A stretch of 64,000 nucleotides of DNA from Brienomyrus brachyistius (GCF_023856365.1 NC_064551.1:18538349-18602348); one strand, 5' to 3'. Positions 47,226 to 59,649 are shown, counted from the stretch's first letter. Notes: generated from the letters alone by a model not told the origin. Made by a program: numbers and translations.

Positions 47226-50202
47226 TAAATCTATCATACAGGTCTGTCTCATTATTACAGATTATGGGTTCATGTTCCCATGTCCTTGTAAAAATCTTTT
47301 TGGTTCTCAGAGATGAGTCCTGGGGTGTCTTAAGGGGCAGTTCCATTAATACCTGTTATTTGTAAGTGTTTAAACAAAGATGCATCAATAAAAACCCATA
47401 CATACACATCACGATATCACCATGTGACATTCAAGTGTCCCACCAGTACAGAAGGGTCATCCCTACCACTGAATGGGTGTTGGATATTGGGAAAGTGTTC
47501 TGGCAATCTCCGATCCCATTTGGTCTCATTCACTCCGGTCAGTAGCGCAATAGCAGCCTCATCAGCACCAGGTGGCAGCAAAATCCACGGAAACTTTGCT
47601 CAATCCTGAATCATTTGGAGATGAGTCAGCATCACTGACTCACTCGCTATGGCAAGTAACGTGCAGCTGAACCTTATCCTGCACCTACAGACCCGGAGAC
47701 GGGCCTGTCAGGATGACTTCAGAGTGAGCAAGCCAGACACTAGTCGCTGAGCACAGTGGTTCCCGACCCACAGTCCATGGAAGTGTTCCACCAGTCTGTA
47801 AAAATTCTTACAACACATGCTGCTTCACGTTCATCAAAATTTTGGGGATCCCTAATCCAGCCCCTCTTATCAGAGCATCTCTATGATGTTGAAGACCTCG
47901 TCTTCAGCTGTTTTAAGTCACATTTGTCCTTCGCTGTTTCTCCTGAAGCTCTTCCAAGGAGTTCTCTACAATGTTGACGTTCCGGGTAATTTGAAATTTT
48001 CCTTTAACCTCTAGAATGATTGCTCAGTGACCAGACTACTTGTAGGATGCATTATGGTCTCGCTGGTTTGGTTGTTAATTGGTAATTTGTGTCGTTTGGG
48101 TGTGATTGGAGAGAGGCCGGGTCGGGGCACCGTGGCCCAGCTGCGGCTGGCTCGCATCACAAGCCATGGGGGTGTTTTCGTCCTTGAAGATCATGCTTGT
48201 GCCAGCCCCCCATCTCTCCCCCCCCCCCCAAGGTCTCATCTGGGTGCATTTCTGTATCTGTCTGGAATATGGAAGCGGCGGGATCCTGCCTTTCCGGTCT
48301 GAGCCTGCCGTCACTGTAATTTGGACGGTCTCACCTTCTGGGCACTGGGCTGCAGACGTGACCTGCCCACCTCTTGTCCTCTTCTGGCCCTTGACTCTTG
48401 AAACCGTACCATCAGAGATATGCATCACATTAAGAGCACGGCGCTGCTGAGGCATATCGAAACAATGTGAGTGACTGCATAATGAGAAACATACGATATT
48501 CATTTTCCACGCTTCACTCACACACACACACAGTTTTCTTTAAGCGCCAATAAAATATAAATAGAGACTCACTGGTATATAAACACAGCTTCCCTGTGAG
48601 ACGTACACACACTAACACGGGGCTCTTTGGAGGAGCCGTGTGGGAAAATGAATCTTGGCTCTTCTTCAGGCTGCCTTTTTAAAGGTGTCAGATGTCCTCA
48701 GGAGTAACAACGACACATCTTTCATTGTCAAGGTCTCGTTCTGGGCCGGATCGCGCCCATGGGAAGCCAGGGAGGGGGGCCAGGCTGCCGCTTCAGCGTG
48801 CCTGCCTCAGCTCACGTAGGCCCACAGCTGCAGTGTGCAGTTGCTGCGCCCCCACCTTTGCACGCTCTTCCCCTCCCTGTGTACGCTCCTTGTGTGCGCC
48901 CCCCCTCCCCACATGTGGAGAGGAAGAGGTGTCGCTGGTCTGCCCTCCACGTGGCCAGACGGCCCACATGTGGCGTTTTGGGAAAAAAAGTGGGTCACCT
49001 TGTGAGGGAGGTTAATGGGAAAAGCAAATCAGCCGCCCTCCAGAATTCCTGGAAGAAATGAGAGAGCAGGGACTGCTTCCAGCTGAGGCTCCCCCCCCCT
49101 CCCCAGGCCACACACACGGACCTCTGGCCCCTCCAGCTGAAGGTCACAGCACCGGTCGGCTCACGCCCGATATTCATATATGAGCTTCTAACCGTTATGT
49201 TCACTGCCTGTCCTGCTGGGTCCTGCTGTCACACTCACACATTGTAGTCTGTGTTAAGGGAGTGTGTTCAGCTAAACAAGAAGTCCCCCGGGCTTCTGTC
49301 CAATGGTCTTATTTCACAACAATGACACCCTGGAGGAACGGAGAGGCGGTTTATACTCCGATACCCGTTACGATTCCTGCACGTATAGAAATTTCGTTTT
49401 TCTGCTCTTCCCTTGGTGCTCCTTTCACACGTCTTGCACGTTTGCTGGGCTTGACACAAACTCAAGAGCTGCGATCCGCCCAAAACAGCCAAGGGCCATC
49501 AGAACCGTCATCCAAAATCAGAAAGCACGTCCCCATGCGTTAAGTGCACTTCATGTCACTGCGTCACATTTGCCTCCTCGTGCCACTAGTGCACAGTGAC
49601 CCTAACTGGCATGCAGCATGTTTGGCTCCCAGCTATCCAGCTCCTGGTCCAAAAGTTCTCGCAGTAGATTAGCTAAGGTGACCTCCTCGAGTGGTGCGGG
49701 AGGTCATAATCCCCCCCAGTCATCGAGCGTGGCCCTAATGCCCCCCGCACCCATCTCCTGACTTATTGTCTGGGGCAGGATCAAGGGGTCAAAGTTCAAG
49801 CTCGCCATGAGAAAATGCGCCAATCGGACGAGTCACAAACCCGCAAGCTGCCGTCACCCTGCCGGGCGGTAACAACAGAGGAGACCCTGTCTGCAGTCAG
49901 GGTGCTCAACGGGCGACAGGTTTAGGCGGGGAGGGGGGTCGTCTAGGGGGGATTACAGTTTTACAACAGCGTGACCTCATGGTCAGAAACAAGCAGCTTC
50001 AGCACACTGAAAAATGCAATTATGCAGCTGATTGCTTTCCAGCCCGGAGAACAGACGCCTAAGTGGGGAAAGCATTCTTTGCACCTGGGCTCCACACGTC
50101 TTAATGTCATATATTGTCATATATTAAATAATGAAGCTTATCCGTTATTACACATATGTAATGGCAGTATTGCGTTTCTGGTTTTAGGGGGCGCTGTGTG
50201 AC
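47226..50202. other. non-coding tract, nothing certain
   Basis: Several overlapping frames of 60-150 codons on both strands (for example 48075-48527 minus and 48692-49015 plus) have no recognised family or convincing splice context. GC-rich patches occur at 48740-49140. I see no RNA gene or named repeat. Confidence 0.35.
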
Positions 50203-50340
50203 TCAGCAGGTTAGGGCACTGTGCCTGTGGTTGGAGGGTCACCATGTCGAATGCCGGTGTCAGCAGAGTGATGTCACCAATGGGATCAATGGGGCTGACC
50301 CTCCTTTCCCAAAAAGAACCTTCTGCTAAATAAATACACG
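50203..50340 (+). mobile_element. tRNA-derived SINE
   Basis: The head CTGTGTGACTCAGCAGGTTA is followed by GGTCACCATGTCGAATGCC and CAATGGGGCTGACCCTCC, ending in CTGCTAAATAAATA. It has the layout of the other tRNA-headed SINEs here, with a degenerate B box. Confidence 0.5.
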
Positions 50341-53300
50341 ATTCAAAATATTCAGGTTCGCATTCTCCTTCTGCTCAGTGCTCATCTGTTTTATGAATGA
50401 CTTTCTCTATCCTCCAGTAGTGGCTGCTCTTGGCTTTGGAACGGGCGACTCTCTCTCTCTCTCGCTCTATCCTCGGGTCTACATGACGACCGGCACGTTG
50501 CAGTGGCGGGAGTCAGCGTTGGCGATGTGCCAAGGCGTCAGCTGCCTGCTGGAGGGCCGGGTGAGTCAGAGACGGTAGCTGGAGACACCGGCCGGCTTTC
50601 CACATCCATGCGGCTCTGCCGCTGACTCCTAACCGATTCCTCACACAACGCGGGAGCAGAAATGACTTAAACATAAGGCTCCCCTGTGCAAAACTACAAA
50701 GAGTACCCAGGCTCACGGGGGAGGGAGGGGGGGCACAGAACCCAGTCCCCCGCCCCCCATGGAGGAGTACATTTCACATAGCCTTGTAACAGAGCTGGCA
50801 GCGCATGGGCGTCTACCTGTAATCTAGAGGTGACACCTGGGTGGGCGTGGCCTAATGCACATGGTGACCTCATCCATTGGCCAGAGCTTCTGGTGTTTTC
50901 TTACCAAGCTGCCCTTAACTGCACTCTGCCTGGGCGCTGGGGGGAGGGAGGGGGATGGAAGGGGGTGCTGTCCCAGGCAGCATCCAGCTGGTGCGACATG
51001 CAGTACCGACTCTGACCTGGTGCAGGATGACACTTTGCATTATCCAAGCTTTATACGGCTCTTCCGGGCTGTTTTCCTTTGGGGTTACAGCTACATCCTG
51101 TGCTAGATGATGCCCAGCCGGCTTTCTGTTTGCTAATAAAACAGGGGAGGAAAAACAAAGACCAGCTGGACTGATAGCTGAGCAGAAACAGCAACCAAGC
51201 TCAGTTACAGGTGAAGAAGATGAGGAGACGATAAAAGGAGGGCCTGGAGTGGGGTGGGGGGGGCTGTTGGCTCACTTGAGGTGGTCACTCTAAAGCAAAA
51301 TGGCTGGGTGCTTCGACCCACATGCCTGATTATGTGTATTGAGGTGTCAGTTTTGTTTTTATGCATTAAAAGCAGCTTAGTTTTGGGATGGTCACAAGTA
51401 TGCAGGTGAAACTCTGCTTGCATTCATTTCCAAGGGCACTGTCTAGTCTCTGTACCGGGTTAGACTGAAAACTGTCCCCCCTCCCAGCTTTATTAAGTAC
51501 ACAGAGATACGTGGTGCTCGGCCTCCATACCAACAGGGGCAAGCTGCCCCGGGCTGCAGGGGGGGCCTGCAGCTCCGGCCCCTGACGCACTGGGCGAGGT
51601 GGCTTTATTTCTGAGGCTGAGCCTTGAAGATGGGTTGATGCAGAGAAGGTGCAGATGTACCCCCTCTGTCCCCCCTCCAGCAAGGCCTAGGGGAGTGGGG
51701 ATTTGGGGGGATTTGGGGGCTGGATGCCAGCCAGCGAGGAGTCCTCGCCGTACGTGCGGATTTGCAGAGGCAGGCCTCCCGCGCCGCTGCCGCTCCCGAC
51801 AGGCACTTAATGTGCCGCTTGTTTCCGAGGCACAGTGGCTGCCTTGTTGTTGTCGCTCCAGTTGTGCTCTTCCTTGTGATCGGTCGCGGGAGAAAGCTGT
51901 CAAAGACGCTCATTGTGGGGTTGCCAGTACGGAGACCCGTGGGGAGCAGGCGACACTGGGCCAGCACCGAAACCTGAGCCACCCGAGGGAGTGAGAGCCA
52001 GAGAGCATGGGTCCCGCTCTTCTCTTACCCCAAGGCCGGTGAAACGCGACGCTGTCCTTCGGGGCGGTGCCACTGCGCTCCCGCGGATGTGCTTCCGTGC
52101 TGCACGCGCTCTGCACTCCACTCCCACACTGCGGAGGGCACTGCACAAGGGCTCAAGCATCCAGGAAGCCCAGGATTAGATGGAATGAGAGGGATAATTC
52201 AGCTGGGGCACAGCTGCCTGCTTCCTGTGCACACTGCGAACAGTCATTCTTGCAAAATGAAAAGCACGACGAATAAATCCGCCACCTTTAAGCCGGAGAA
52301 TTAACGCCGGCATTTGATTTGTTATTCTGTTGGTTCATTGCTGAGGTTCATTTCCACGCTGGGTATATTTATACGCCACACACTGTGATTCCCATGTTAT
52401 TCCGAGAGCTACCCATGGCACATAAGTAACTTTAACTACTAGGAATGAGCTACCTGTAGTTTTCAGCCAAACATTAACTCGATTAACGGCTGCTGCAGTA
52501 AACAGCTATTAATCAACACAGCTAAGAAATGGTGTGGAGTGTGGGTGACGGACAGTGTAGTCCGCACTGAGGGATAATATAGCTCATGTAGCACACAGCA
52601 TGACACATACGTAGCTAAACACATACCAAAGCGGCCCATAGGGCCCCCATTGTGGCTGGGGAGGGTTTCCAGGATGTCACCCAGGTATGTTCCGAGAGGA
52701 TGCCAGCTGCGTCCTACTGGGTCAGTAGATAAATTATTTACTTGATTAGATTGTCAAATACCAGGTGAAAACCCGGAGCTACTTCTTAAGAAGCTAAGCT
52801 CTTATTACAAATGAATAGAACATCAACACGTCGGTCTCGTACCAGATTCAGATCTTCTTTATGGACTTGGTTTCGACTTGTATTCCCGCAGAAAGGTGTG
52901 CTGCCGTTCTGTTTCTCCAGGCGTGTTCACTTAACAGCGACTGTCACGGGTGTAATTTAATTCTCCCCCCTCCTTATACCTTCTCGTCAGTTCTGACAGT
53001 TATTCACTGACTTCCTGGTGCTTTCCAAATGCTTTCTGGGGGTTTATGGATAATTTAATGCGCTGTTTGAAGTGCATCTTGCTCTTCTTCCAAAATGACC
53101 TCATCTTACCCCTGGTACTCTTAGGATAAGCATATTAGAGCATTAAAGTGGACCACGAAGCTGCCCTGATAGTGTACATCTCCACATCGTTACAGTGTGA
53201 GGTATACTGAACAGGAAAGGCCACACACCCCCCCTCCCCCACTACCTATGCATTTCTGTATGCAGTTAGGCGTAATTGTACTTGTCATGGTTGCAATAAC

Positions 53301-53377
53301 TTAAATCCTGTGGTACTGTGTAGCATGTGACAATGGCTTTATGTAATGGATGCTTTTAGCCAAAGCACAATAGAATT
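50341..53377. other. non-coding tract, nothing certain
   Basis: Overlapping frames at 51360-52300 reach 136 codons in GC-rich DNA on both strands but have no recognised domain. I could not tell whether an exon of an unrecognised gene lies here. Confidence 0.35.
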
Positions 53378-53525
53378 TAAAGCAGGGTTAGTCAGTTCCT
53401 GGAGCAATTGGGGGTTAAGGGCCTTGCTTAAGGGCCCGACAGTGAAATCATTCTGCTGACTGTAGGATTTGAAACAACAACCTTCTGATCACAGCATCCT
53501 AACCCACTAAGCTACACACGACCTC
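53378..53525 (-). mobile_element. tRNA-derived SINE
   Basis: On the minus strand the head GTGTGTAGCTTAGTGGGTTA looks like an A box, followed by CTGTGATCAGAAGGTTGTTG and a B-box-like GTTTCAAATCC. The body ends in CCTTAACCCCCAATTG. It matches the heads at 31220 and 60785. Confidence 0.65.
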
Positions 53526-56080
53526 TCAGTGACTTGGTCCTTTTAGAGGCAGAGATCTGAGACCTGCCAGTGAACTAACAGGGACCTGGGTTAGTAGAGG
53601 GTTTGACAGCGTTTTAGGCACAGCCATCTGGCTTTGGGTAGACTGACACCCATCACTGTGCGTGCAGAGCTCCATGTGACCACATGATGGTTCATATGCT
53701 GGGTGGTTCTGTCATGATTGAAATTACTTTTTAAACAAGTATTTCAATATTTTAGTTCTTTGCGTCAGAAAGCAAATTTTAGCCTGCAGCTAAGAAAGTC
53801 AGATTATGAATTATAGACTATGATTATAGATCATAAAACTGCAAAGGGAGAAAACAACTATACTCTTCTGATCAAAGTGTAGAGCATTAAATAGATTATT
53901 AACTTAACTAGATTTTGTGATTCAAAAATTGCTTCCTGTTTGTATTTCTTTACCAAGCCTTACTTGATTCACCTCTGACACCCCTGTTCATTTGTATGAT
54001 AAGTATGAAGGTCGTGAATATCATGCTTCCATCTGAAAACAAGCGTGCAGTGCGTGACCTGCACCCATCACGCTCCCCTGCCTTACTGCGTTTCAGAGAT
54101 CAAACATCTGCAGTCAAGGCAACTTCATTTGTTCAGAGCATTACTTTATTGCCTTGCTAATTGTTTTATTTGCAATCATATAATACATAATCGTGAGCCA
54201 TATACTGCCCCAGCAGCTATTAGAGTTGTGAAGCTGCCATTTAATGAAGTTCACGGTTCCCGCCCCCCCCCAGCATAAATAGCCTAGTCAACATGCTTCC
54301 TGCTCTGGGACAGGAATCTAAACTCTGCTCCTTGCTGTATATGATGTCGGTTGGATGAAAGCAAACATCTCTGCAATGCCGACACCTCATTCCACATTGC
54401 AGAAAACATAAAAAAAAAATGATAAAATGATCTTTTTCGGATAAGGTGATAATGTTTAATCACATAAAAACGTTGACGTTGTCCAAAGGCCACCGCTGTT
54501 AGCTTTAACCCCCCGTGGTATATTTGAAGAAAACATCAAACAGTCCTGTTCTTTTGACCTTCACTGGAAGTTCTCTAAATACTTGTGTGTGTAAACATTA
54601 ACCACTAGTACTGCAGATTGGTGGGGATCTTTTTCAGGCTGGAAGTGTGGAAAAAAAACTCACGCAAAATGTGTGCTGAGTCTGCTTCATCCCCTCTGTG
54701 AAATGTCATGTCATTTTGGTGCATGAGCCTGACTGGATTGTAATTCGTCCACAAATAGAGTATTTCTGGACAGGCTGCTGCTGCCATTCTCTATTTAAAG
54801 TACTGCTGGGCAATGACTCTTTCCGTCTGGTATGCATCACCTGTGTCTGCATGACTCCCTGAGCATGGCATCAGCTGATGTCCACGAATGACCCCTACAG
54901 TAGGAAAACACAACTGCCTGACTGTTGATCATTAATTACTGGATCATACCATAATCCGTTATGTCAGATACACTGTGTACATTGGTATACTGCCCAGCTC
55001 ACCCTGCTGCCAGACTGGAGGGACTTGGAACCTATAGCCATGTGGACTGAAAAGCCCGTCTAACATGAGAGACAAAGAGTAACCGATATGGATGTGGTTT
55101 GAAAGGGCTTGCAACAAAACACATTCATGGAATCCCTACTAGACTAATACTGAGACTAAATGTTTGGGAGTGTTGTGTTCCTCAGGGGTCGTGTTTGTGC
55201 TCAGATGGTCACTGGTTCAAATCCCAGACTTGGCAGTCTGACCCTACTTTCTCTCAAAAATATATTGCTTTGACTGAAAGTGTTTGCTAAATTAACGCTA
55301 ATACAGATATCAATGAATCAAAAGAATTTTTCAACAAACACACCTGATTTGCAAAACACTACAAATCAGTCATTCCGGTATCTCTGTAGAGCAATACATA
55401 CATCTAGTAAATGAAAATCAAATTCAGATTCTGGCAGGAAAGTCCAGGTCCTATTCCAGTGCAGCGAGCAGCAGAAAAGGTTGGTTTGCTTTTTCCACGA
55501 TGAAAGGTGCCTCTGGTGTTGGAAAGAGGACATAACCTGCTGTCCTGTAGACCTGCACTTCACAAGCCTGGCTGGCAGGTGCTTAGCAAAAATAGCCAAG
55601 AACCGTGGTTCCCAGCAGACTGGTATGTTTTCAACGGGTTTAATTTATACACATGCTTTGATAATACTTCAATAGCAATCTTATTTTGGGAATACGAACG
55701 GGACAATCTAGTACTTTTGGAAAGGATTATAATGGCTGAAGAAGCAGACGAAGATGACCAGCAACACGGTGGGATGTCCAGTGAACATGTCCTGTGAGCA
55801 GGCTGAAGACCACACCAAACACAGAATGTTCTAGAAATCAGGAGTCAATTAATTCGTCATTAATTCTTTACATGAATATACAATAAGGTAAACGTTAATA
55901 TTGAATAATGATAAAATAAAGTATGTCACCCTCAGACCTAACAGCAAGCTAACTCAGGCCAAACTATGATACTGATGTAGTCCAAACCAGCAATTTAAAT
56001 CGTGAACATTTTTAGTTCCTGACTTCACGTTTCCATATATTCAGTCACAGAGAAACAACAACAAAACCAGATGTGACACT
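53526..56080. other. non-coding tract with one SINE-like scrap
   Basis: AT-rich, no gene recognised. At about 55190-55300 the sequence GGTCACTGGTTCAAATCCCA followed by GACTTGGCAGTCTGACCC looks like the B box and body of another degenerate tRNA-derived SINE. Confidence 0.4.
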
Positions 56081-56085
56081 GTAAC
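56081..56085. repeat. left target-site duplication GTAAC
   Basis: A perfect 5-bp direct repeat with 59650-59654, directly outside the LTRs. Confidence 0.9.
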
Positions 56086-56371
56086 TGTCACGATCCGGAA
56101 ATACTGGAGACGGCGATCGTGCAGGAAACAGGCAAGGGAAACCAGGTACGGGGAATAACGGGGTTTTATTGGAGTAACGGGGACTAGGGAGCATCGGACA
56201 GGGACTAACAAACATCCACAATGACGGACAAGGGTAACAGGCAAGACCAGGACTTAAAACAGGACAAGACTAAGCAAAGTAATCAGACAAGGCTGGAGAC
56301 AATCAGGGACGCACACGCGGGTAATCAGGGGGCGTGGCACACACGAGGAGCCGACGAGCCGGGTCATGACA
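56086..56371 (-). repeat. 3' LTR (286 bp)
   Basis: The complement contains CCAATAAAACCCCG, an AATAAA signal for R/U5 processing. It looks identical to the 5' LTR at 59364-59649. Confidence 0.92.
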
Positions 56372-56594
56372 GAACCCCCCCCCAAAGGCGCGCTTCACCG
56401 GGCGCGCCAGGGAGGAGGCGACGAACGGGACACAGGAACCGGGACCGAGAAAAGAACAAAACTAACGAGAGACCGGAAACAGGACAGAGGCACAAAACAT
56501 AGCGAGAGACAGAACGTAAGACACGACTCGACACAGGACCGGGAAAGCGGAGAGACAGACCAGGAAGGGAGAGATAGGAGGGACAGGCGGGACA

Positions 56595-57696
56595 CTAGGA
56601 GCGGGAGTGCAAGGAGGGAACATCGGGAAACGAGGAGCAGGAAAGGGCGGAACAGACGGGCGAGGAACAAAAGCAGACGGGGCAAAGACATGAGGTACGA
56701 AGGCAGAGGCATAGGGCGAGAAGGAGGGGGGTACCAAGGGGAGCCCGAGGGAGCCCCAGCGGGCGACGGGAGGCAGCCGGAGGGGCCGCAGGCGGCCGGG
56801 AGGCCGGAGCCGGAGGGGACCCCGGAGGGGCCGAGGAGACAGGGCGAGGGACCCGCGGAGGGGCCAGGGAGGGAGCAGGAGAGAGCACCGGGGAAGGGGA
56901 CGAGGGAGTAGGAAGGGGCCAGGGCGAAGGCCCGGAGGAGGGGGGAGCCGCAGCAGGCGGCGACGTCCGGGAAAGGGCCGGAGGTAAGGGCCCCGCAGGC
57001 GACCGAGGAGCCGCCGTCGGGGAACCCCCAGGCGACCGACCAGGACCCAGAGAGGGGAGCGAGGCAGGGCGACGAGGCACCGGAGAGGGACCTGCAGGCG
57101 ACAGCCGACGCGGAGGGCCAGGACCCGCAGGCGCCAACCGAGCCCCAGCGCAGGCGAGGGAGGGCGAGCCAGGGGGCAGGGCGGGCGGGACCCCAGCCCT
57201 GCGTCTGTGTCCCCTTCCCCTGCGGGACACAGACAAGCCGACCCTAGTTCGGGGTCGATCTCGCCGGGGCGAAGGACAAGGGGTTACGAGTTCTGTCCCC
57301 GAGGGGTCCCATTCCAGCTCCTCCACCTCCGAAGAGGGAGGAGCCAAGATGGAGTTGTCCAGGACCACCTCGGGGACTAGGACAGGGACTGGAGCTGCTG
57401 CAGGCGGAGGGGGCGCCTCTGGAGCTGCTGCAGGCGGAGGGGGCGCCTCTGGAGCTGCTGCAGGCGGAGGGGGCGCCTCTGGAGCTGCTGCAGGCGGAGG
57501 GGGCGCCTCTGGAGCTGCTGCAGGCGGAGGGGGCGCCTCTGGAGCTGCTGCAGGCGGAGGGGGCGCCTCTGGAGCTGCTGCATGCCGCCGGGGCGCCGGG
57601 ACAGGAACACGGTCAGGTCGCCGGGGCGCCGGGACAGGAACACGGTCAGGTCGCCGGGGCGCCGGGACAGGAACACGGTCAGGCCGCGGGGGGGGG
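56595..57696 (-). pseudogene. continuation of the LTR-element protein in a shifted frame
   Basis: Past the C9 run, a different minus-strand frame continues with PDRVPVPAPRR repeats, a six- to sevenfold EAPPPPAAAP repeat, an acidic SSEVEELEWDPSG and a long Pro/Ser/Ala-rich end, stopping at 56595. Theme and composition continue those of the first frame, so a one-base change in the C run probably separated one long frame in two. Programmed frameshifting is an alternative. Confidence 0.5.
57392..57590 (-). repeat. 30-bp tandem repeat inside the LTR element
   Basis: Six to seven near-perfect copies of GGAGCTGCTGCAGGCGGAGG followed by GGGCGCCTCT. They keep the frame and encode the EAPPPPAAAP decapeptide on the minus strand. 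Confidence 0.93.
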
Positions 57697-59361
57697 CGCC
57701 TGCCCGGGAACTGGAGCGCGGTCAGGAACTGGAGCGCGGTCAGGAACTGGAGCGCGGTCAGGAACTGGAGCGCGGTCAGGAACTGGAGCGCGGTCAGGAA
57801 CTGGAGGTGGCTGCAGTGGGGGCGCCGGCCCGGGAGCTGCAGCAGGTGGCTGCAGAGGGGGCGCCTGCCTGGGAGCTGCAGCAGGCGGCTGCAGAGGGGG
57901 TGCCTCTGCAGGAACTGGAGCACTGTCAGGAACTGGAGCGCGGTCAGGAACTGGAGCGCGGTCAGGAACTGGAGCGCGGTCAGGAACTGGAGGTGGCTGC
58001 AGTGGGGGCGCCGGCCCGGGAGCTGCAGCAGGCGGCTGCAGAGGGGGCGCCTGCCCTGGAGCTGCAGGTGGCTGCAGTGGGGGCACCTGCCCTGGAGCTG
58101 CAGCAGGCGGCTGCAGTGGGGGCGCCTGCCCGGGAGCTGCAGCAGGCGGCTGCAGAGGGGGTGCCTCTGCAGGAACTGGAGCACGGTCAGGAACTGGAGC
58201 GCGGTCAGGAACTGGAGGTGGCTGCAGTGGGGGCGCCGGCCCGGGAGCTGCAGCAGGTGGCTGCAGAGGGGGCGCCTGCCCGGGAGCTGCAGCAGGCGGC
58301 TGCAGAGGGGGTGCCTCTGCAGGAACTGGAGCACGGTCAGGAACTGGAGGTAGCTGCAGTGGGGGCGCCGGCCCGGGAGCTGCAGCAGGCGGCTGCAGAG
58401 GGGGCGCCTGCCCTGGAGCTGCAGGTGGCTGCAGTGGGGGCACCTGCCCTGGAGCTGCAGCAGGTGGCTGCAGTGGGGGCGCCTGCCCGGGAGCTGCAGC
58501 AGGCGGCTGCAGAGGGGGTGCCTCTGCAGGAACTGGAGCACGGTCAGGAACTGGAGGCAGTGGGGGCGCCTGCCCTGGAGCTGCAGGCTGCTGCAGTGGG
58601 GGCGCCTGCCCTGGAGCTGCAGGCGGAGGGGGCGCTTCCGGAGCTCTCCGGAGCTTGATCAGCCTCCGGAGGTCTTCAGCCATCCTCTCCAGATCTGAAT
58701 ACGGGGATTCTGGAGTGAAAGAGGCGAAATCCTGCCCTAGTTGCACTGCGAGCTTTTCCCCCTCCGGAGGGCCCTGTGGGGCCGGTTCTCCCATCACCCT
58801 CCAATACAGTCCTTGGAGGGTGAAGTACCTGTCAGCGAGGATCATGGGTGGCGGCGGCAGCGAAGACGGCTGCGCAGGCGGCGGCGGCCGCACGGGAACG
58901 GGGTCCGCCGGCAATGGCGGCCGCACGGGAGCGGTGTCCGCCGGCAATGGAGGCCGCACGGGAGCGGTGTCCGCCGGCAATGGCGGCCGCACGGGAGCGG
59001 GGTCCGCCGGCAATGATGGAGGGAGGTCCTCCGTACGGGCGATCGCCGTTCTCCTCCGTCTCCCTCGCAGGCGCCTGGCGGTTGCGGGAGGCGGCGCGAT
59101 GTCCGTAAAAACGGACGGTGGAAAAAAGGCTTCTGGCTCCGGGTAGTGGAAGGGCTCCTCGTCCTCGTCCTCACTTGAGAGCCAGTACTTCCACGCAGGA
59201 TCGGGGACGCGTGTGGTCGGCCCCCGGGCTGGAGGTAGGGCAGGTACCTCCCTCTCGTCCTCCGCCGGAAGCCAAAGCCTGGAGAGCGAGCAGGCGCCGA
59301 GAGAGATCGGCTCTTGAGGGAGCCTCTTCCTTTCTCTCTGCTTCTTCTTTGGGTCCGTCAT
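57679..59361 (-). CDS. proline-rich internal protein of the LTR element, first frame
   Basis: 560 codons from MTDPKKKQRERKR to a TGA at 57679. The order is: basic N-terminus, acidic SSEDEDEE with WKYW, a Pro/Ala/Val-rich repeat (PADTAPVRPPL), then a compact block ILADRYFTLQGLYWRVMGEP to YSDLERMAEDLRRLIKLR that could be a structured, gag-like module. A long AAAPGQAPPLQPP and VPDRAP repeat region follows. No zinc knuckle or enzyme motif is seen. It is probably the structural protein of the element, but the family is not recognised. The frame is open further upstream into the LTR to 59499. It ends at a C9 run (complement of 57688-57696), after which the repeat theme continues in another frame. 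Confidence 0.6.
   Translation of the reverse strand: MTDPKKKQRERKRLPQEPISLGACSLSRLWLPAEDEREVPALPPARGPTTRVPDPAWKYWLSSEDEDEEPFHYPEPEAFFPPSVFTDIAPPPATARRLRGRRRRTAIARTEDLPPSLPADPAPVRPPLPADTAPVRPPLPADTAPVRPPLPADPVPVRPPPPAQPSSLPPPPMILADRYFTLQGLYWRVMGEPAPQGPPEGEKLAVQLGQDFASFTPESPYSDLERMAEDLRRLIKLRRAPEAPPPPAAPGQAPPLQQPAAPGQAPPLPPVPDRAPVPAEAPPLQPPAAAPGQAPPLQPPAAAPGQVPPLQPPAAPGQAPPLQPPAAAPGPAPPLQLPPVPDRAPVPAEAPPLQPPAAAPGQAPPLQPPAAAPGPAPPLQPPPVPDRAPVPDRAPVPAEAPPLQPPAAAPGQAPPLQPPAAAPGQVPPLQPPAAPGQAPPLQPPAAAPGPAPPLQPPPVPDRAPVPDRAPVPDRAPVPDSAPVPAEAPPLQPPAAAPRQAPPLQPPAAAPGPAPPLQPPPVPDRAPVPDRAPVPDRAPVPDRAPVPDRAPVPGQAPPPAA
57700..58640 (-). repeat. compound tandem repeats inside the LTR element
   Basis: Units of 15-18 bp (GGAACTGGAGCGCGGTCA) and about 39-42 bp (GGGGCGCCTGCCCGGGAGCT then GCAGCAGGCGGCTGCAGA) recur in larger blocks. 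They encode the PDRAPV and AAAPGQAPPLQP repeats. GC content is far above that of the flanks. Confidence 0.9.
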
Positions 59362-59363
59362 TC

Positions 59364-59649
59364 TGTCACGATCCGGAAATACTGGAGACGGCGATCGTGC
59401 AGGAAACAGGCAAGGGAAACCAGGTACGGGGAATAACGGGGTTTTATTGGAGTAACGGGGACTAGGGAGCATCGGACAGGGACTAACAAACATCCACAAT
59501 GACGGACAAGGGTAACAGGCAAGACCAGGACTTAAAACAGGACAAGACTAAGCAAAGTAATCAGACAAGGCTGGAGACAATCAGGGACGCACACGCGGGT
59601 AATCAGGGGGCGTGGCACACACGAGGAGCCGACGAGCCGGGTCATGACA
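59364..59649 (-). repeat. 5' LTR (286 bp)
   Basis: Same sequence as 56086-56371. The ATG of the internal frame begins only two bases past its end, so no room remains for an ordinary tRNA primer-binding site there. Confidence 0.92.

Larger units (their letters stand above)
56086..59649 (-). mobile_element. young non-autonomous LTR retrotransposon, about 3.56 kb
   Basis: Two 286-bp direct repeats begin TGTCACGATCCGG and end GGTCATGACA (TG...CA). They appear identical over their length by eye and are bracketed by GTAAC. A C9 run flanked by purines on the complement (56372-56386) abuts the left LTR and reads as a polypurine tract on the minus strand. That fixes the sense strand as minus, with the 5' LTR on the right. 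The interior encodes only a proline-rich protein; no protease, reverse transcriptase, RNase H or integrase motif is present. It must have been mobilised in trans by a related autonomous element, which I cannot name. Confidence 0.92.

Noticed and set aside
57349..58658. Plus-strand frames of 334 and 358 codons in the LTR element
   Set aside because: Antisense shadows of the GC-rich in-frame repeats. The polypurine tract and the AATAAA in the LTR both mark the minus strand as sense.
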